64,000 bases of DNA from Acidobacteriota bacterium. Its GTDB lineage: Bacteria > Acidobacteriota > Holophagae > Acanthopleuribacterales > Acanthopleuribacteraceae. The position numbers and the translations under genes are program-made. Positions 26,190 through 35,764 of the stretch are shown here, one piece after another (the stretch's first letter is position 1; every line of letters begins with the position of its first letter). The notes below the pieces were generated by a model. That model worked only from the letters and a program-made list of their open reading frames with translations, did not search any database and had not been told where the DNA came from. The DNA is taken from the NCBI GenBank assembly GCA_020637335.1, contig JACJWC010000004.1, positions 62,001 to 126,000 on the forward strand, given 5' to 3'.

Positions 26190-26907
26190 TCCAAATGGGG
26201 TCGGAATTGAGTTGATGGCCGTGAAACTCGGAAACTTGCCGATTTAACCAGGTCCTGACTGCGGTTGGGTCCTCTACCCAATTGGGCAGATCAGGCGTTT
26301 GAAAAAGCAGCGTTTTGGGCTGAGTAGGATGCGCGAAAGCAAGGGCCATGGCGTGAAGGCAAAGGAAATTGCCTAATTTGATGTTTGAGCCATAACGGAC
26401 ATCGCCCACTAGTGGGAAGCCGCGTGAAGCGAACTGGACTCTAATTTGATGTGGTCGACCGGTTTCCAACTCCACCTTGACCAGTTCCGTACCGGCCTCG
26501 CGCGAAAGCGATTCAAATTTCAACGCGGCCATTTGCCCGCCCTGATCGGCGCCAACCACATGAACACTGCGGTCTTTTTTGAGCAGATAATCCTGCCAGC
26601 GCGCCTGGTCCGGTGGGTGACCATGGACTTTGGCCAGGTAGTGCTTTTGCACAAGACGATTTTTAAATTGGGACACCAAACGCGAGGCGGCCTTGGAGGT
26701 CCGGGCAAACACCATCAGACCAGAGGCGGGTCGGTCCAAGCGGTGGACCAGCCCTAAAAACACCTCGCCAGGCTTATTGAACTTTTGTTTGATGTAGTAC
26801 TTGGCCTGATTGAGCAGGTCCAAATCGCCCGATTCATCCGCTTGGGACGGCACGCCAGCCGGTTTCAGGACGACCAGTACATGATTATCGCAATACAGAA
26901 CGTTCAC
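26176..26907 (-). CDS. RluA-family RNA pseudouridine synthase
   Basis: The enzyme isomerises uridine to pseudouridine in rRNA or tRNA. The 243-residue protein has LYCDNHVLVVLKPAGVPSQA at the start, the catalytic-Asp motif GLVHRLDRPASGLMVFA near residue 55, and ELETGRPHQIRVQFASRG with the conserved RxHQIR near 150. It lacks an N-terminal S4 domain, as in the single-domain RluA/TruC-like group, so the target site is not evident. It lies just 6 bases after the large secreted propeller gene and may be transcribed with it. Confidence 0.88.
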   Translation of the reverse strand: MNVLYCDNHVLVVLKPAGVPSQADESGDLDLLNQAKYYIKQKFNKPGEVFLGLVHRLDRPASGLMVFARTSKAASRLVSQFKNRLVQKHYLAKVHGHPPDQARWQDYLLKKDRSVHVVGADQGGQMAALKFESLSREAGTELVKVELETGRPHQIRVQFASRGFPLVGDVRYGSNIKLGNFLCLHAMALAFAHPTQPKTLLFQTPDLPNWVEDPTAVRTWLNRQVSEFHGHQLNSDPIWIKQN

Positions 26908-26913
26908 GCGGTT

Positions 26914-29900
26914 TTAGTCCACGATGGATATGGCATCAATCTGACGCGAGTTGTTCTCACCGCGCAACAACAGACCGGTCACATCCGTAACGGAATCCAC
27001 TTGAATGGTCGTAATTTGACGCAATTCCAAGGGACTCAAATCAAAGAGGCTTTCAGGCGAAAAATACACTTTTTGGCGACGACCCAGAGTAAGTGCTTTT
27101 TGCGCCAAAAGATTGCCAAAGGCGTCGTAGGCAGAAAAAACCATATCGCCATCTCGCGCTTCGCGGTTGACCACAACCAAGCGGACCCAGCGCAACTCGT
27201 TTTCCGCCACACCAGAAAAGATCAGTTGGTTCTGATTTTCGGTCGTCAACTCGAACCCGGCCAGAGAAGCGTCAAAATAATGGCCGATGAGGCCTAGCCC
27301 AAAGATGGGCGCTTCGCTTACAACCGTTATCCATTGGACATCCAGACCCTGGGCGTAGACTTGCAAATACTCTTCGAGAATCCCGACAAAGCGGTCATGT
27401 GCATCAATGTCAATATTGCGATCGACTGAAGTGCGACCTTCGCTGTCGTATCCAAGCAAACGAACGCGAACCGGGTTGGGATTTGGATTGGTTAAAACCA
27501 AACCTGTCCACCAAACAGGATCGCCAACCAGATGCGGCACCACAAAAAATTCACTCGGCCGTTGAAACAGGTTGACGCCGGCCTGACCCTGTTGCCGATC
27601 GCGCTCGAACACAACAAAGCCAGCCACAGAATCGGTTAAATTTTTGGGTTGAAAGGTAAAGTAGCGAACCTCTTTGCCAAAAACCTGTTGAACTTGGCGT
27701 TCCTCGCCATAACCGGTCGTAAAGGGCACGTTTACTTCATTCAGGTCCTCGTCCAAAAAACTGGCTTCCATGGAAGAACTCGGGCTATCGCCCGTAAACA
27801 GAACACGGGTATTCCAGCCTTGCGCTTGGGCACCGACATGCGGACAAAACCAACTCCCACCGCGCAAGGTTGGGATGCGCAAAGCATAACCGGGCGGTTC
27901 ATTTTTGGACTGGAAACTCAACAGGGGTTGGAGCGGAAAGGTGGAATCAATCGTAAAGCGAAAAGGCGTTTCCAAGGCATTAAAATCCAGGAAGATATCC
28001 CGTAATTTCTTTTCCTGTACCAGGCCCAAGGTCTCTTTATCCAAAATCTGGGTGCCGATCAGTCGATTGGCACTGTTAAAAATGGAAAATTTCACCCAAT
28101 CCGAAGCGCTGAGATGGGTGTTGTACTCCAAAATGTAACGTTCATTAAAGGGAAACAAATAGTGATACTGGCTGGTCTGACATTCGACTTGGAACAGGTT
28201 GACCGAGGTGGGTTCGGCACTGACGAGTTGGTCGCCCAGAAAGCCCACATAAGAAGGTGCCTTGCTGCCATTCAGGCGCAACATGGGGGACAACAAATCG
28301 TCTTGCGTATCGAGAACCCAAAAAACGCCCCCGGCAAAATTGAGCTTCGAACGCGCCAAAATAAGGCCATTTCGGGTTTGGGTCATTTGATGCCAAAGCG
28401 GGTATTCGCCGAGCAATTCCAACCTGGTATTTTGCCGACGCAGCAGACGCAGCCCAGAACTATGTTCCAAAAAGACCATCTCGTCTTGAAGCGCAAGTCG
28501 TTTAATTTCAAAGCCTTCACCCGGAACGTTTATCCTCTGGGCCTCGCCGTCAAAGGGCGCGTAATAAAGTGAAATCCCATCGTGAAACCAAAAACCGGAA
28601 AGGTCCACATTGACATCGTATAGGGGGTTGGCGGACCCGACCGGAAGCGCATATTCCAGACTGTGTTCGGTTGGCTGGTCCGGGTTCAGCTCAAAGGAAA
28701 AGGCTTTGGCAATAAAGTGATCCTGTTCAGCATCGCGAAAAAATTGGGTGAAACTGAGCAGATTGTTTTGGGTGTGGAACTGATCCAAAGTTCCGAGGAA
28801 ATCTCGATTAAACACAAGGTTTAAGCCACCACCATCCAATTGGAATACCTGCAAGGTGGAAGAGTCTTTTAGGGGTTGCGCAATCAGCACAAAAATGAGG
28901 TCCTGGCTGGCCGTCAGTGACAGGATAGGGTTGTTTAAATCCAAGCTTTGAAAGGAAGCAAAGGCGTTGTCGCCGGATCCAATTCGGCCAAATCGCAAAA
29001 CGGAATCCAGAGCCACAAATAAGGTGTCGCCGATTTGCGCCAAGCCATCCACGTTATCTACCAAACTCGGTAAAAAGACCTGGCGGGTTAAATTGGTGCC
29101 TTGGCTCTGATACTTGGCCAAACTCCAAGAACGCTGGACCGGACTTTGGTTCAACAACACCAAATCGCCCTCAATAACCGTCATTTTGGGAAATCTCAGC
29201 TCAGAAAGCACGACAGGCGTCCGCGCCATTTCGCGCAAGGTCCCATTGACCAAGCGGTATTCCACCAGCAGCTTGGAAAAACGCACAAACAGTCGCTCCT
29301 GGTCACAAGCCATGCCTAAAACGATTTGGACGCCTTGATTATGAATTTGGGTTTCCAAGGAAAAATTTCTGCCGTCATAACTCGCCACCACAATGCCTTT
29401 TGGCGCATCAATAAGCAGGCCATCTTGGAACGGATAGACATTGTAAAAAAAGGTGTCGCCTTCCCATTCAAATGCGGTCAAAGGGTTGGCTCCCGGCGTT
29501 TGCAAGGGGAAAAAGCCCAAACGCCCGTCTTTGCCATGCAAGACAAGGCCATCTGCAAAGGGCACCATCTTGCGGATTTCATACGGCAGATTGTATTGCG
29601 CAATCGGCGTATCAAGCGGAGCGTCCATGTCGTAACGTTCGATCAGCAAACCTGCACCCACATATAGGTGCAAACCGGAGACGGCAAAGGTTTGAATCCC
29701 AGGCACACTTAAAAAGGAAATGAGTTCAGGTAGGCCTGAAGCTTGGATACGGTAAATAAAAACCCCAGAATCGGGGGTCATCGCAAACAGGAAGCCTTCG
29801 GAAATTTCCAACTGTTCCAGATCGCCCGGCACAACTTCCGCATGGGTAATCGGTAACTGAGCATCGTTTAGGTCGCGAAAAATGAGGCCATAACTATTGG

Positions 29901-30036
29901 CCAAAATGAGGTTGTTTCCAGAGGCTTTGGCATCCACATAGCGATCGGACAGAAAATAGGACTGTTCCGGAACTGTGAGACACTGGGCGTAGACGACGAG
30001 GCCCAACAGCCCAATCCAAAATCCACTTAAACGCAA
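26914..30036 (-). CDS. Large secreted protein with propeller-like repeats
   Basis: This protein of about 1,040 residues is not recognised as a named family. A signal peptide (MRLSGFWIGLLGLVVYAQ) follows a TTG start with GGAGG 5 bases upstream; the longer GTG start at 30054 adds a polar stretch and has no ribosome site. The N-terminal ~600 residues contain repeated beta segments such as NNLILANSYGLIFRDL and FAVSGLHLYVGAGLLIERYD, like LVIVD or WD-type propellers. The rest has beta-sandwich-like segments (WWTGLVLTNPNPNPVRVRLL). It is likely periplasmic or surface-exposed. It is divergent from the barrel-ATPase operon. Confidence 0.7.
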   Translation of the reverse strand: MRLSGFWIGLLGLVVYAQCLTVPEQSYFLSDRYVDAKASGNNLILANSYGLIFRDLNDAQLPITHAEVVPGDLEQLEISEGFLFAMTPDSGVFIYRIQASGLPELISFLSVPGIQTFAVSGLHLYVGAGLLIERYDMDAPLDTPIAQYNLPYEIRKMVPFADGLVLHGKDGRLGFFPLQTPGANPLTAFEWEGDTFFYNVYPFQDGLLIDAPKGIVVASYDGRNFSLETQIHNQGVQIVLGMACDQERLFVRFSKLLVEYRLVNGTLREMARTPVVLSELRFPKMTVIEGDLVLLNQSPVQRSWSLAKYQSQGTNLTRQVFLPSLVDNVDGLAQIGDTLFVALDSVLRFGRIGSGDNAFASFQSLDLNNPILSLTASQDLIFVLIAQPLKDSSTLQVFQLDGGGLNLVFNRDFLGTLDQFHTQNNLLSFTQFFRDAEQDHFIAKAFSFELNPDQPTEHSLEYALPVGSANPLYDVNVDLSGFWFHDGISLYYAPFDGEAQRINVPGEGFEIKRLALQDEMVFLEHSSGLRLLRRQNTRLELLGEYPLWHQMTQTRNGLILARSKLNFAGGVFWVLDTQDDLLSPMLRLNGSKAPSYVGFLGDQLVSAEPTSVNLFQVECQTSQYHYLFPFNERYILEYNTHLSASDWVKFSIFNSANRLIGTQILDKETLGLVQEKKLRDIFLDFNALETPFRFTIDSTFPLQPLLSFQSKNEPPGYALRIPTLRGGSWFCPHVGAQAQGWNTRVLFTGDSPSSSMEASFLDEDLNEVNVPFTTGYGEERQVQQVFGKEVRYFTFQPKNLTDSVAGFVVFERDRQQGQAGVNLFQRPSEFFVVPHLVGDPVWWTGLVLTNPNPNPVRVRLLGYDSEGRTSVDRNIDIDAHDRFVGILEEYLQVYAQGLDVQWITVVSEAPIFGLGLIGHYFDASLAGFELTTENQNQLIFSGVAENELRWVRLVVVNREARDGDMVFSAYDAFGNLLAQKALTLGRRQKVYFSPESLFDLSPLELRQITTIQVDSVTDVTGLLLRGENNSRQIDAISIVD

Positions 30037-30130
30037 AACAACCTCCGAATGCACGCAAGTATAGCAATATTCAAGCCGATTTCGGTTTTCCTCTAAGTAT
30101 GCGGGAATCGAGTTTGCAGGAGCGGATTGA

Positions 30131-30160
30131 TTGGCTTCCCAGTCAGATCCTTGTTATATA
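30131..30160 (+). promoter_or_regulatory. Possible promoter of the barrel-ATPase operon
   Basis: TTGGCT (30131-30136) and TATATA (30155-30160) are 18 bases apart, 25 bases before the TTG start at 30185. The match is moderate. Confidence 0.4.
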
Positions 30161-30184
30161 TGTGCAAACGAAGGAGCGATTGAT

Positions 30185-31429
30185 TTGCGCTGGTTAAAGC
30201 TGGTCTTTTGGATAGGATGTAGCGGAATGCTGTGGGCGCAAACCAATGAAGAATTGTTTCGCGAATACCAATTTAATTTCAGTTTGCCAGGAGCGCGCGC
30301 AAACGCGATGGGTGGAGCCTTTATCGGCTTGGCCGATGACGCGACTTCAAGCTTCGCCAACCCCGCCGGATTGGCCTTTCTGCGCGATGCCGCCATTAGC
30401 CTGGAATACCGCGACCGCACCATTGATACACGTACGGGCTCCATCAGTGGACCAACCAACTTTGCTTTTGAGCAGTTGCAGCAGGAAATCCAGGAAATTT
30501 CGTTCCTTTCTTTTAATGCGCGCTGGCACGAATGGTATTTCGGGGTGTTTTATTATCGATTCTTGAACGAACGCCAGCAGCGCGATTTTGTCAGTAGAAC
30601 ACTGATCGATGGCATCGAAACCGTGAGTGCAATCAATGTGGATTTGGGTTTAACCGGCACCAACCAAGGCATTGGCATCGCCCGTCGCGTGCGCAATTTC
30701 AAATTCGGCTTATCCATTAACCAAGCGACCTTGGACGTAGCCACCAGTTTTACCAAGGAACAAGTCCAAATCCATCCGGAATTTTTAGAAAAGTTCACCA
30801 CCTCGCGCATCGATGAACGCGATCATCAGTTGGCCTATACCCTTGGGCTGCAACACGGCCCAAGCGAGTGGTTTAGCTGGGGTTTGGTGGCGCGAATCAA
30901 CCCCAATTTCAATTTACTCGAACACGTTGAAGACGTCAGCAGCGGGCAAACCATTCGAGTTGCGGACTTTGATATTCCCTTTGTCGTTCCCGACGTTTAC
31001 GGCGCAGGCATCCGGGTCAAACCGCGTAACGACCTGTCCGTCCTGCTCGATTGGCAATACGTCCGCTACCAACAAATCATCAAAAATGGCTTTACGATTG
31101 TTGAATCACCGGAATCGGACCGGAGCGCCTTTTACACGGTTGACGATATCCAGGAATTCCACCTGGGCGCAGAATGGTTGATTCCACAAGGCAACCATGT
31201 GTGGGCCGTACGCGGCGGCTATTACCGCAATCCCACCCATTTTGTGGAATACATCGGTCAGGACCCGGTTCAAAGTGCCCTGTTTTCGCGTCGCGAATCG
31301 CCCGATGAAAATCACGTCACCATGGGGCTGGGCTGGGGATTTAAAAATCAATTTAATCTGGATCTATCCGCCAATTTTTGGGGCGGTGGCCAAGAATTTA
31401 CGGCCTCGATTATTTGGAGGAAAAAATGA
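30185..31429 (+). CDS. Outer-membrane beta-barrel protein (FadL/PorV-like)
   Basis: The 414-residue protein has a signal peptide (MRWLKLVFWIGCSGMLWAQ) from a TTG start with AAGGAG 8 bases upstream. The mature start, FSLPGARANAMGGAFIGLAD then DATSSFANPAGLAFL, is the hallmark of the FadL/PorV/UPF0164 group of barrels. Alternating beta strands run to a terminal QEFTASIIWRKK. It lacks an obvious hatch, so substrate transport or assembly scaffolding are both possible. The stop overlaps the next gene by ATGA, linking this barrel to the membrane ATPase. Confidence 0.8.
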   Translation: MRWLKLVFWIGCSGMLWAQTNEELFREYQFNFSLPGARANAMGGAFIGLADDATSSFANPAGLAFLRDAAISLEYRDRTIDTRTGSISGPTNFAFEQLQQEIQEISFLSFNARWHEWYFGVFYYRFLNERQQRDFVSRTLIDGIETVSAINVDLGLTGTNQGIGIARRVRNFKFGLSINQATLDVATSFTKEQVQIHPEFLEKFTTSRIDERDHQLAYTLGLQHGPSEWFSWGLVARINPNFNLLEHVEDVSSGQTIRVADFDIPFVVPDVYGAGIRVKPRNDLSVLLDWQYVRYQQIIKNGFTIVESPESDRSAFYTVDDIQEFHLGAEWLIPQGNHVWAVRGGYYRNPTHFVEYIGQDPVQSALFSRRESPDENHVTMGLGWGFKNQFNLDLSANFWGGGQEFTASIIWRKK

Positions 31430-33558
31430 TCTGGCTCATTTGTCTCCTCCATGTGCAGGACCTGACCTGGTACGAACATTACGAAGAAGGCGAAAAACTG
31501 TATCAAAAAGCGGCCTATCAGGAAGCGCTAGTTCATTTTGATGCCGCCATTCAGGTTAAACCGAAACCCCAGAAAAATGTCTTCATTCGCGCGGTCCAGA
31601 AAATCGAATACAAGCCGTATTTTTACCGGGCACTGTGCTGGTACCGGCTAGGCCAGATCGACCGCGCCATGGAAAATGCACAATTGGCCTTTCAAGGCGA
31701 AGTGGTCAGTTTAAGCCCCAATCTTCAATTTGAACTTTCCCCCATTTTCCAAAACTACAGCCAACAAATCGGCGAAGTGCGCCAGCAGCTCAAAATGGAG
31801 CAGGAGTTATTGGAAGCGCGCATGGAAATATCCAAATTGTTGTTGGCCGGTCAGGCTGAAGGCGCGCGTGCGCGGCTGGCCGAACTGCCTGTCTCCCAAC
31901 GCGGCAAATTTGCCGATTTGACCCAACAACTGGAAAGCCTGGAAGCCATCAATCTCCGTCAGCAAAATACGCGCACCGATGGACTCAAACGGGTGGAACA
32001 ATTTCTTCAAGCCAACCAACCCGCCCTGGCCAATGCCGCCCTGTTGGGTGTCCAAAACCTCTTGTCGGAAAACCAATTTAACGAGTGGAATACGCGCATC
32101 CGTGCGGCCGAACAGAACCTGGAGCACCAACAAACGCCACCGGCAGAGGTCGACGATCAACTCCAGCAGGAAATCGAGCGGGGCCGAGCCCAAATCGCTG
32201 AATTGGAGAATGAGCGCCTGAACCTGCGCACCAATTTAACCGGCCTGGTCGAAGAAAACCGAGCGCTCCAGGAGGAACTGCAGCGCAGTCAGGTGCAGAC
32301 CCCGATCCAGGACTTCCCTGCCCCCTCACTGAACCTGAACGCAAGGGTTACCGGATTGCGCGCTCTGGATCTGGAGGGCATCGTCTTTGCGCCAGCCGGG
32401 CTCGATACATATCAATGGTACCTGGACGAAGAACGGCTTGAACCGCCACCCGCCCTACACAAAAATGGCCCGTTGGAGTTTCGCATCCAGGATCGATTGA
32501 AGGACCTTGCTTTTGGCGCCCACCAAATTCGATTGGAAGTCACCGATCTTCAAGGCAGAACCAGTCAAACGGCCCAGGATTTTGCGTTTTTGAGACCAGT
32601 CTACCTCAAACCCTCCTTTTGGATCAGTTTGGCTGCGTGCCTGTTTTTCATGCTGGGGCTGGCAACCTTATTGCAATATCGGCGTCGTATGCGTGCGCGC
32701 TTGGCTCATTTCAACCCTTACATTGCCGGAAGTCCCATTTTGGACCAGAAAATGTTTTTTGGCCGCGAAGACCTGATTCGACGCATCCAGAATCTGGTCC
32801 ACAAGAATTGCCTGATGATTTATGGCGAACGGCGCATGGGCAAAACAAGCCTGCTTTACCAACTCAACAAAGCACTTGCCCAGGCCGACTCCCAGCAATA
32901 CACCTTTTTCCCGGCCTTTATCGACCTGCAAGGCATTCAAGAGGAAGACCTCTTCCACCACATCATGGCCGAAACGTTAAGTGCGTATCCCCAATGGCGT
33001 CAGCTTGCGTTGAGTTATACGGATGAAGCACAAGACTACCGCGCACGCCAGTTTTCAAGGGATCTAAAAGTTATCATTCAGCACCTCCAGGACCAGGAAT
33101 CGCGCCACGTCATTGTGGTTCTACTCATGGACGAAGTGGATGTCATCAACGAATTTAGTGAAAAAACCAATCAGAAACTGCGCAGTATTTTTATGAAGGA
33201 TTTTGCCGAGCATCTGAGTTGTATCATGGCCGGCATCCACCTGAAAAAGGAGTGGGAGAGCAGCGGGTCGCCTTGGTACAACTTCTTTGAAGAAATCCCC
33301 ATGACCCAACTGGAATCCCATTCGGCCATCGAGCTAGTCGAAAAGCCGATCCGCGGTATTTTTAAAATTGAACGGTCGGCCACACAGTACATTCTTCAGT
33401 CATGTGGCGGACATCCCTACCTGATTCAAAAGCTCATGGTTTCACTGATTGCACGCATGATCCAAGCGCATAAGTTCCGCATTAAGGTCGAGGATGTCAA
33501 AGAAACCTTGAGCCAAATGAAAGAGGAAACCGACATCATCCAAGGAGGACATGAATGA
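31426..33558 (+). CDS. Membrane protein: TPR + coiled coil + Ig-like + TM + P-loop ATPase
   Basis: The 710-residue protein starts at an ATG with GGAGG 5 bases upstream. Residues ~1-25 look like a short signal. Residues ~20-110 are TPR-like (YQKAAYQEALVHFDAAIQVK, ALCWYRLGQIDRAMENAQLA). A long coiled coil spans ~120-290 and a beta-rich Ig-like segment ~305-395. A membrane helix lies at ~398-420 (FWISLAACLFFMLGLATLL). The C terminus is an ATPase: FFGREDLIRRI at ~444, Walker A GERRMGKTSLL at ~467, Walker B VVLLMDEVDVI at ~564. An outside sensory part and a cytoplasmic ATPase are inferred. It is coupled by ATGA to both neighbours. Confidence 0.8.
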   Translation: MIWLICLLHVQDLTWYEHYEEGEKLYQKAAYQEALVHFDAAIQVKPKPQKNVFIRAVQKIEYKPYFYRALCWYRLGQIDRAMENAQLAFQGEVVSLSPNLQFELSPIFQNYSQQIGEVRQQLKMEQELLEARMEISKLLLAGQAEGARARLAELPVSQRGKFADLTQQLESLEAINLRQQNTRTDGLKRVEQFLQANQPALANAALLGVQNLLSENQFNEWNTRIRAAEQNLEHQQTPPAEVDDQLQQEIERGRAQIAELENERLNLRTNLTGLVEENRALQEELQRSQVQTPIQDFPAPSLNLNARVTGLRALDLEGIVFAPAGLDTYQWYLDEERLEPPPALHKNGPLEFRIQDRLKDLAFGAHQIRLEVTDLQGRTSQTAQDFAFLRPVYLKPSFWISLAACLFFMLGLATLLQYRRRMRARLAHFNPYIAGSPILDQKMFFGREDLIRRIQNLVHKNCLMIYGERRMGKTSLLYQLNKALAQADSQQYTFFPAFIDLQGIQEEDLFHHIMAETLSAYPQWRQLALSYTDEAQDYRARQFSRDLKVIIQHLQDQESRHVIVVLLMDEVDVINEFSEKTNQKLRSIFMKDFAEHLSCIMAGIHLKKEWESSGSPWYNFFEEIPMTQLESHSAIELVEKPIRGIFKIERSATQYILQSCGGHPYLIQKLMVSLIARMIQAHKFRIKVEDVKETLSQMKEETDIIQGGHE

Positions 33559-35060
33559 GCTTCATGACCAACCGACCCGTTCGCGGCCAGGACTTTTTTG
33601 GCCGCCAATCGATCCTGAAAGAAATCCAAAAACGGGTCGGCCGTCCCACTTGGGTCCTGGGCAACCGACGGGTTGGCAAAAGCTCATTGCTCCGCCAGAT
33701 TGAGTGGTTATGCGACCAAAAACATTGGGCCGGCATCCATGCCTTGTATTGGGATTTTCAGGGGGCCGGCTCCAGTGAAGGCCTAAAAGAGAGTCTTTTG
33801 GAGTGTCTCGAGTCCAAGAGTCAGATTTTAGATGCCTTTGATTTAGACATTGATGATTTGGAAAAATACTCGTTCCCTGAGCTCCTGACCAAAATTCGCC
33901 GACGGTTTAAAGGCAAAGGCCAATTCGTTTTTTTGATTGATGAAGTCGAGGAATTAGTGGATATCAGCCAACGCGAACCACAAACGCTTGGCGCCTTGCG
34001 CAAAATTCAGGAACCCGGTTCGCTGTCCTTAATCATAACCGGCTCGCGTCGGCTCATGGAACTGGATGAATCCGGCGCCCTGACCTCGCCGCTCTTGCCG
34101 GACTTCCTGCCACCGCTTCTGTTGGGCCCCTTTCAGGAAACGGAAACCCAGCAGATGCTGGCTGCCGGAAAAATCCCCCAGGAAACCGCACATCAAATTC
34201 ACCAGTTAACGTTTGGCAACCCGCATCTCACCAACCACTTGGCGGAGCGGTACCTTCAACTGGGCAGCTTGGACTTAGCAACCAAAAGCATTATGCAGGA
34301 CAAGGTTCTCAATTATTTCTTTCAATCCAACTTTTCATGTCTGCCCCACCGCTACATGGAAGCCTGGCGATCACGCAAAAGCACAGACCTGCTTCAGTCA
34401 ATCGTGCCGGCCCATCGGGATTTCCCCTACCTGCAGCAATCCGTTTTGATTCGCGCAATCTCCGAATCCTCGGTTGAAGTGAACCCGCTCCTGCAATTGG
34501 AGGAGGCGGGCGAAGCCCCCATCACTATTAACCTCGACGTCTCGGAGCCAAAACCGGAACGGGACATTCTCGACCAGTTCCAACAGTTAATTCAATTTTT
34601 GAACAGTCACGATCATGCGCTGGTTTGTCTGCCAACCAAGGTTTCTGAAGATTTTTCCAATCTCACCGCGTGGGAATCGCCACCGCATCTCAACATTCTT
34701 TACAGCTCGGGCGAAAAGCCTGAAAAGTTATTGGAACTCCTGCAGTGGTCTGCGCCTGAATATGTATTGGGCCTACCCGCCAATGAGGCCACCAGCACCT
34801 ACCTGTCAGCGCTATGGTTGTACCGAATCCTTATGCGCCAACCCTTGTTTGAAACGGCAGATGTATGGGCGTTGGCCCAGCAACTCTGCGAACAGAACCC
34901 CGACACAACGCGATTCCAGGGTCGACCCGAAATGCCACCAGCCCTGGCCATGGTCTTAAGCCAGGCCTTGGCGCCCGATCCAACGTTAAGACATCCGAGT
35001 CTGGAGAATTTCCAACGCGATGTGTTAGCCGTGCTGCAAACCCACACCGCTCAGGCTTAA
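33555..35060 (+). CDS. P-loop ATPase with pseudokinase-like C-terminal lobe
   Basis: The 501-residue protein begins with an ATPase like that of the preceding gene: FFGRQSILKEI, Walker A GNRRVGKSSLL at ~36, Walker B FVFLIDEVEEL at ~124, and a sensor-like LIITGSRRLMEL at ~157. Residues ~395-495 resemble the C lobe of Ser/Thr kinases: WSAPEYVLGLPANEA (APE motif), a YLSALWLYRILMRQPLF helix, and ALAPDPTLRHPSLENFQRDV. The Asp of the DxYSLG motif is replaced, and no HRD or DFG loop is visible, so kinase activity is unlikely. It is the last gene of the operon and overlaps the converging DUF502 gene by 4 bases. Confidence 0.75.
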   Translation: MSFMTNRPVRGQDFFGRQSILKEIQKRVGRPTWVLGNRRVGKSSLLRQIEWLCDQKHWAGIHALYWDFQGAGSSEGLKESLLECLESKSQILDAFDLDIDDLEKYSFPELLTKIRRRFKGKGQFVFLIDEVEELVDISQREPQTLGALRKIQEPGSLSLIITGSRRLMELDESGALTSPLLPDFLPPLLLGPFQETETQQMLAAGKIPQETAHQIHQLTFGNPHLTNHLAERYLQLGSLDLATKSIMQDKVLNYFFQSNFSCLPHRYMEAWRSRKSTDLLQSIVPAHRDFPYLQQSVLIRAISESSVEVNPLLQLEEAGEAPITINLDVSEPKPERDILDQFQQLIQFLNSHDHALVCLPTKVSEDFSNLTAWESPPHLNILYSSGEKPEKLLELLQWSAPEYVLGLPANEATSTYLSALWLYRILMRQPLFETADVWALAQQLCEQNPDTTRFQGRPEMPPALAMVLSQALAPDPTLRHPSLENFQRDVLAVLQTHTAQA

Positions 35061-35764
35061 GCCGGAACTGAAGGCTCCGCTTCTTGGTTGCGGCTTTCGT
35101 TTTCGCCCAATACACGGGCCGGATTGCGCAGGCGAATTTCGGAGGGTAAAACCACCCCACCACTCACAATCAGTTTGACAGCTTCTTCCACGGAAATATC
35201 GACGACTCGAATATCCACGGCCCGCAAAAATAAGAGAAAGCCAGTGGTGGGATTGGGCGTACTCGGCACAAAAACAGCACTGAGATGTTCACCAAACAAA
35301 TTTTTCGTGCGGTCCTCGTTACTGGTCAAAAATCCAAGAACCCAACAATCTTTTTTGGGGTATTCGATGAGTACCACCGTTTTGAACGCATTGCTCTTTT
35401 GGATCGAGAACGCATCTAGAATTTGTTTGGTGCCACCGTAAATCCCGCGTACGATCGGCAGCTTCATCATGGCCCAATCAATCATGCCGAGTACGCGTTT
35501 GCCAAAATAAAAATTGGCCAACGCGCCAATCAACAAAATAAACAGGATCACCAGAAGTACAGACACAAAGGTTAATATCCAACCCGGGACAGCCTGTTGC
35601 GGCCCCATGGTCCAACGGACAAACTGATCGACCAAAGGCCGAGCATAACCTTCCATCTTCGTAATCAGAATGGTCAGGAACCAATAAGACACGCCAATAG
35701 GGATAATAAAAAAGAATCCGGTTAAGAATAACTTTCTAAAGGTAAATCGCCGGGTTGAACTCAT
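35057..35764 (-). CDS. DUF502 membrane protein
   Basis: The 235-residue protein matches the DUF502 family. Two membrane helices lie at ~13-33 (FLTGFFFIIPIGVSYWFL) and ~60-85 (ILTFVSVLLVILFILLIGAL). The family segments PIVRGIYGGTKQILDAF, FKTVVLIEYPKKDCWVLGF and STPNPTTGFLLFL follow. Function is unknown in the family; membrane localisation is clear. It is last in a cutA-pgsA-DUF502 run, overlapping pgsA by ATGA, and ends in a 4-base overlap with the converging ATPase gene. Confidence 0.88.
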   Translation of the reverse strand: MSSTRRFTFRKLFLTGFFFIIPIGVSYWFLTILITKMEGYARPLVDQFVRWTMGPQQAVPGWILTFVSVLLVILFILLIGALANFYFGKRVLGMIDWAMMKLPIVRGIYGGTKQILDAFSIQKSNAFKTVVLIEYPKKDCWVLGFLTSNEDRTKNLFGEHLSAVFVPSTPNPTTGFLLFLRAVDIRVVDISVEEAVKLIVSGGVVLPSEIRLRNPARVLGENESRNQEAEPSVPA

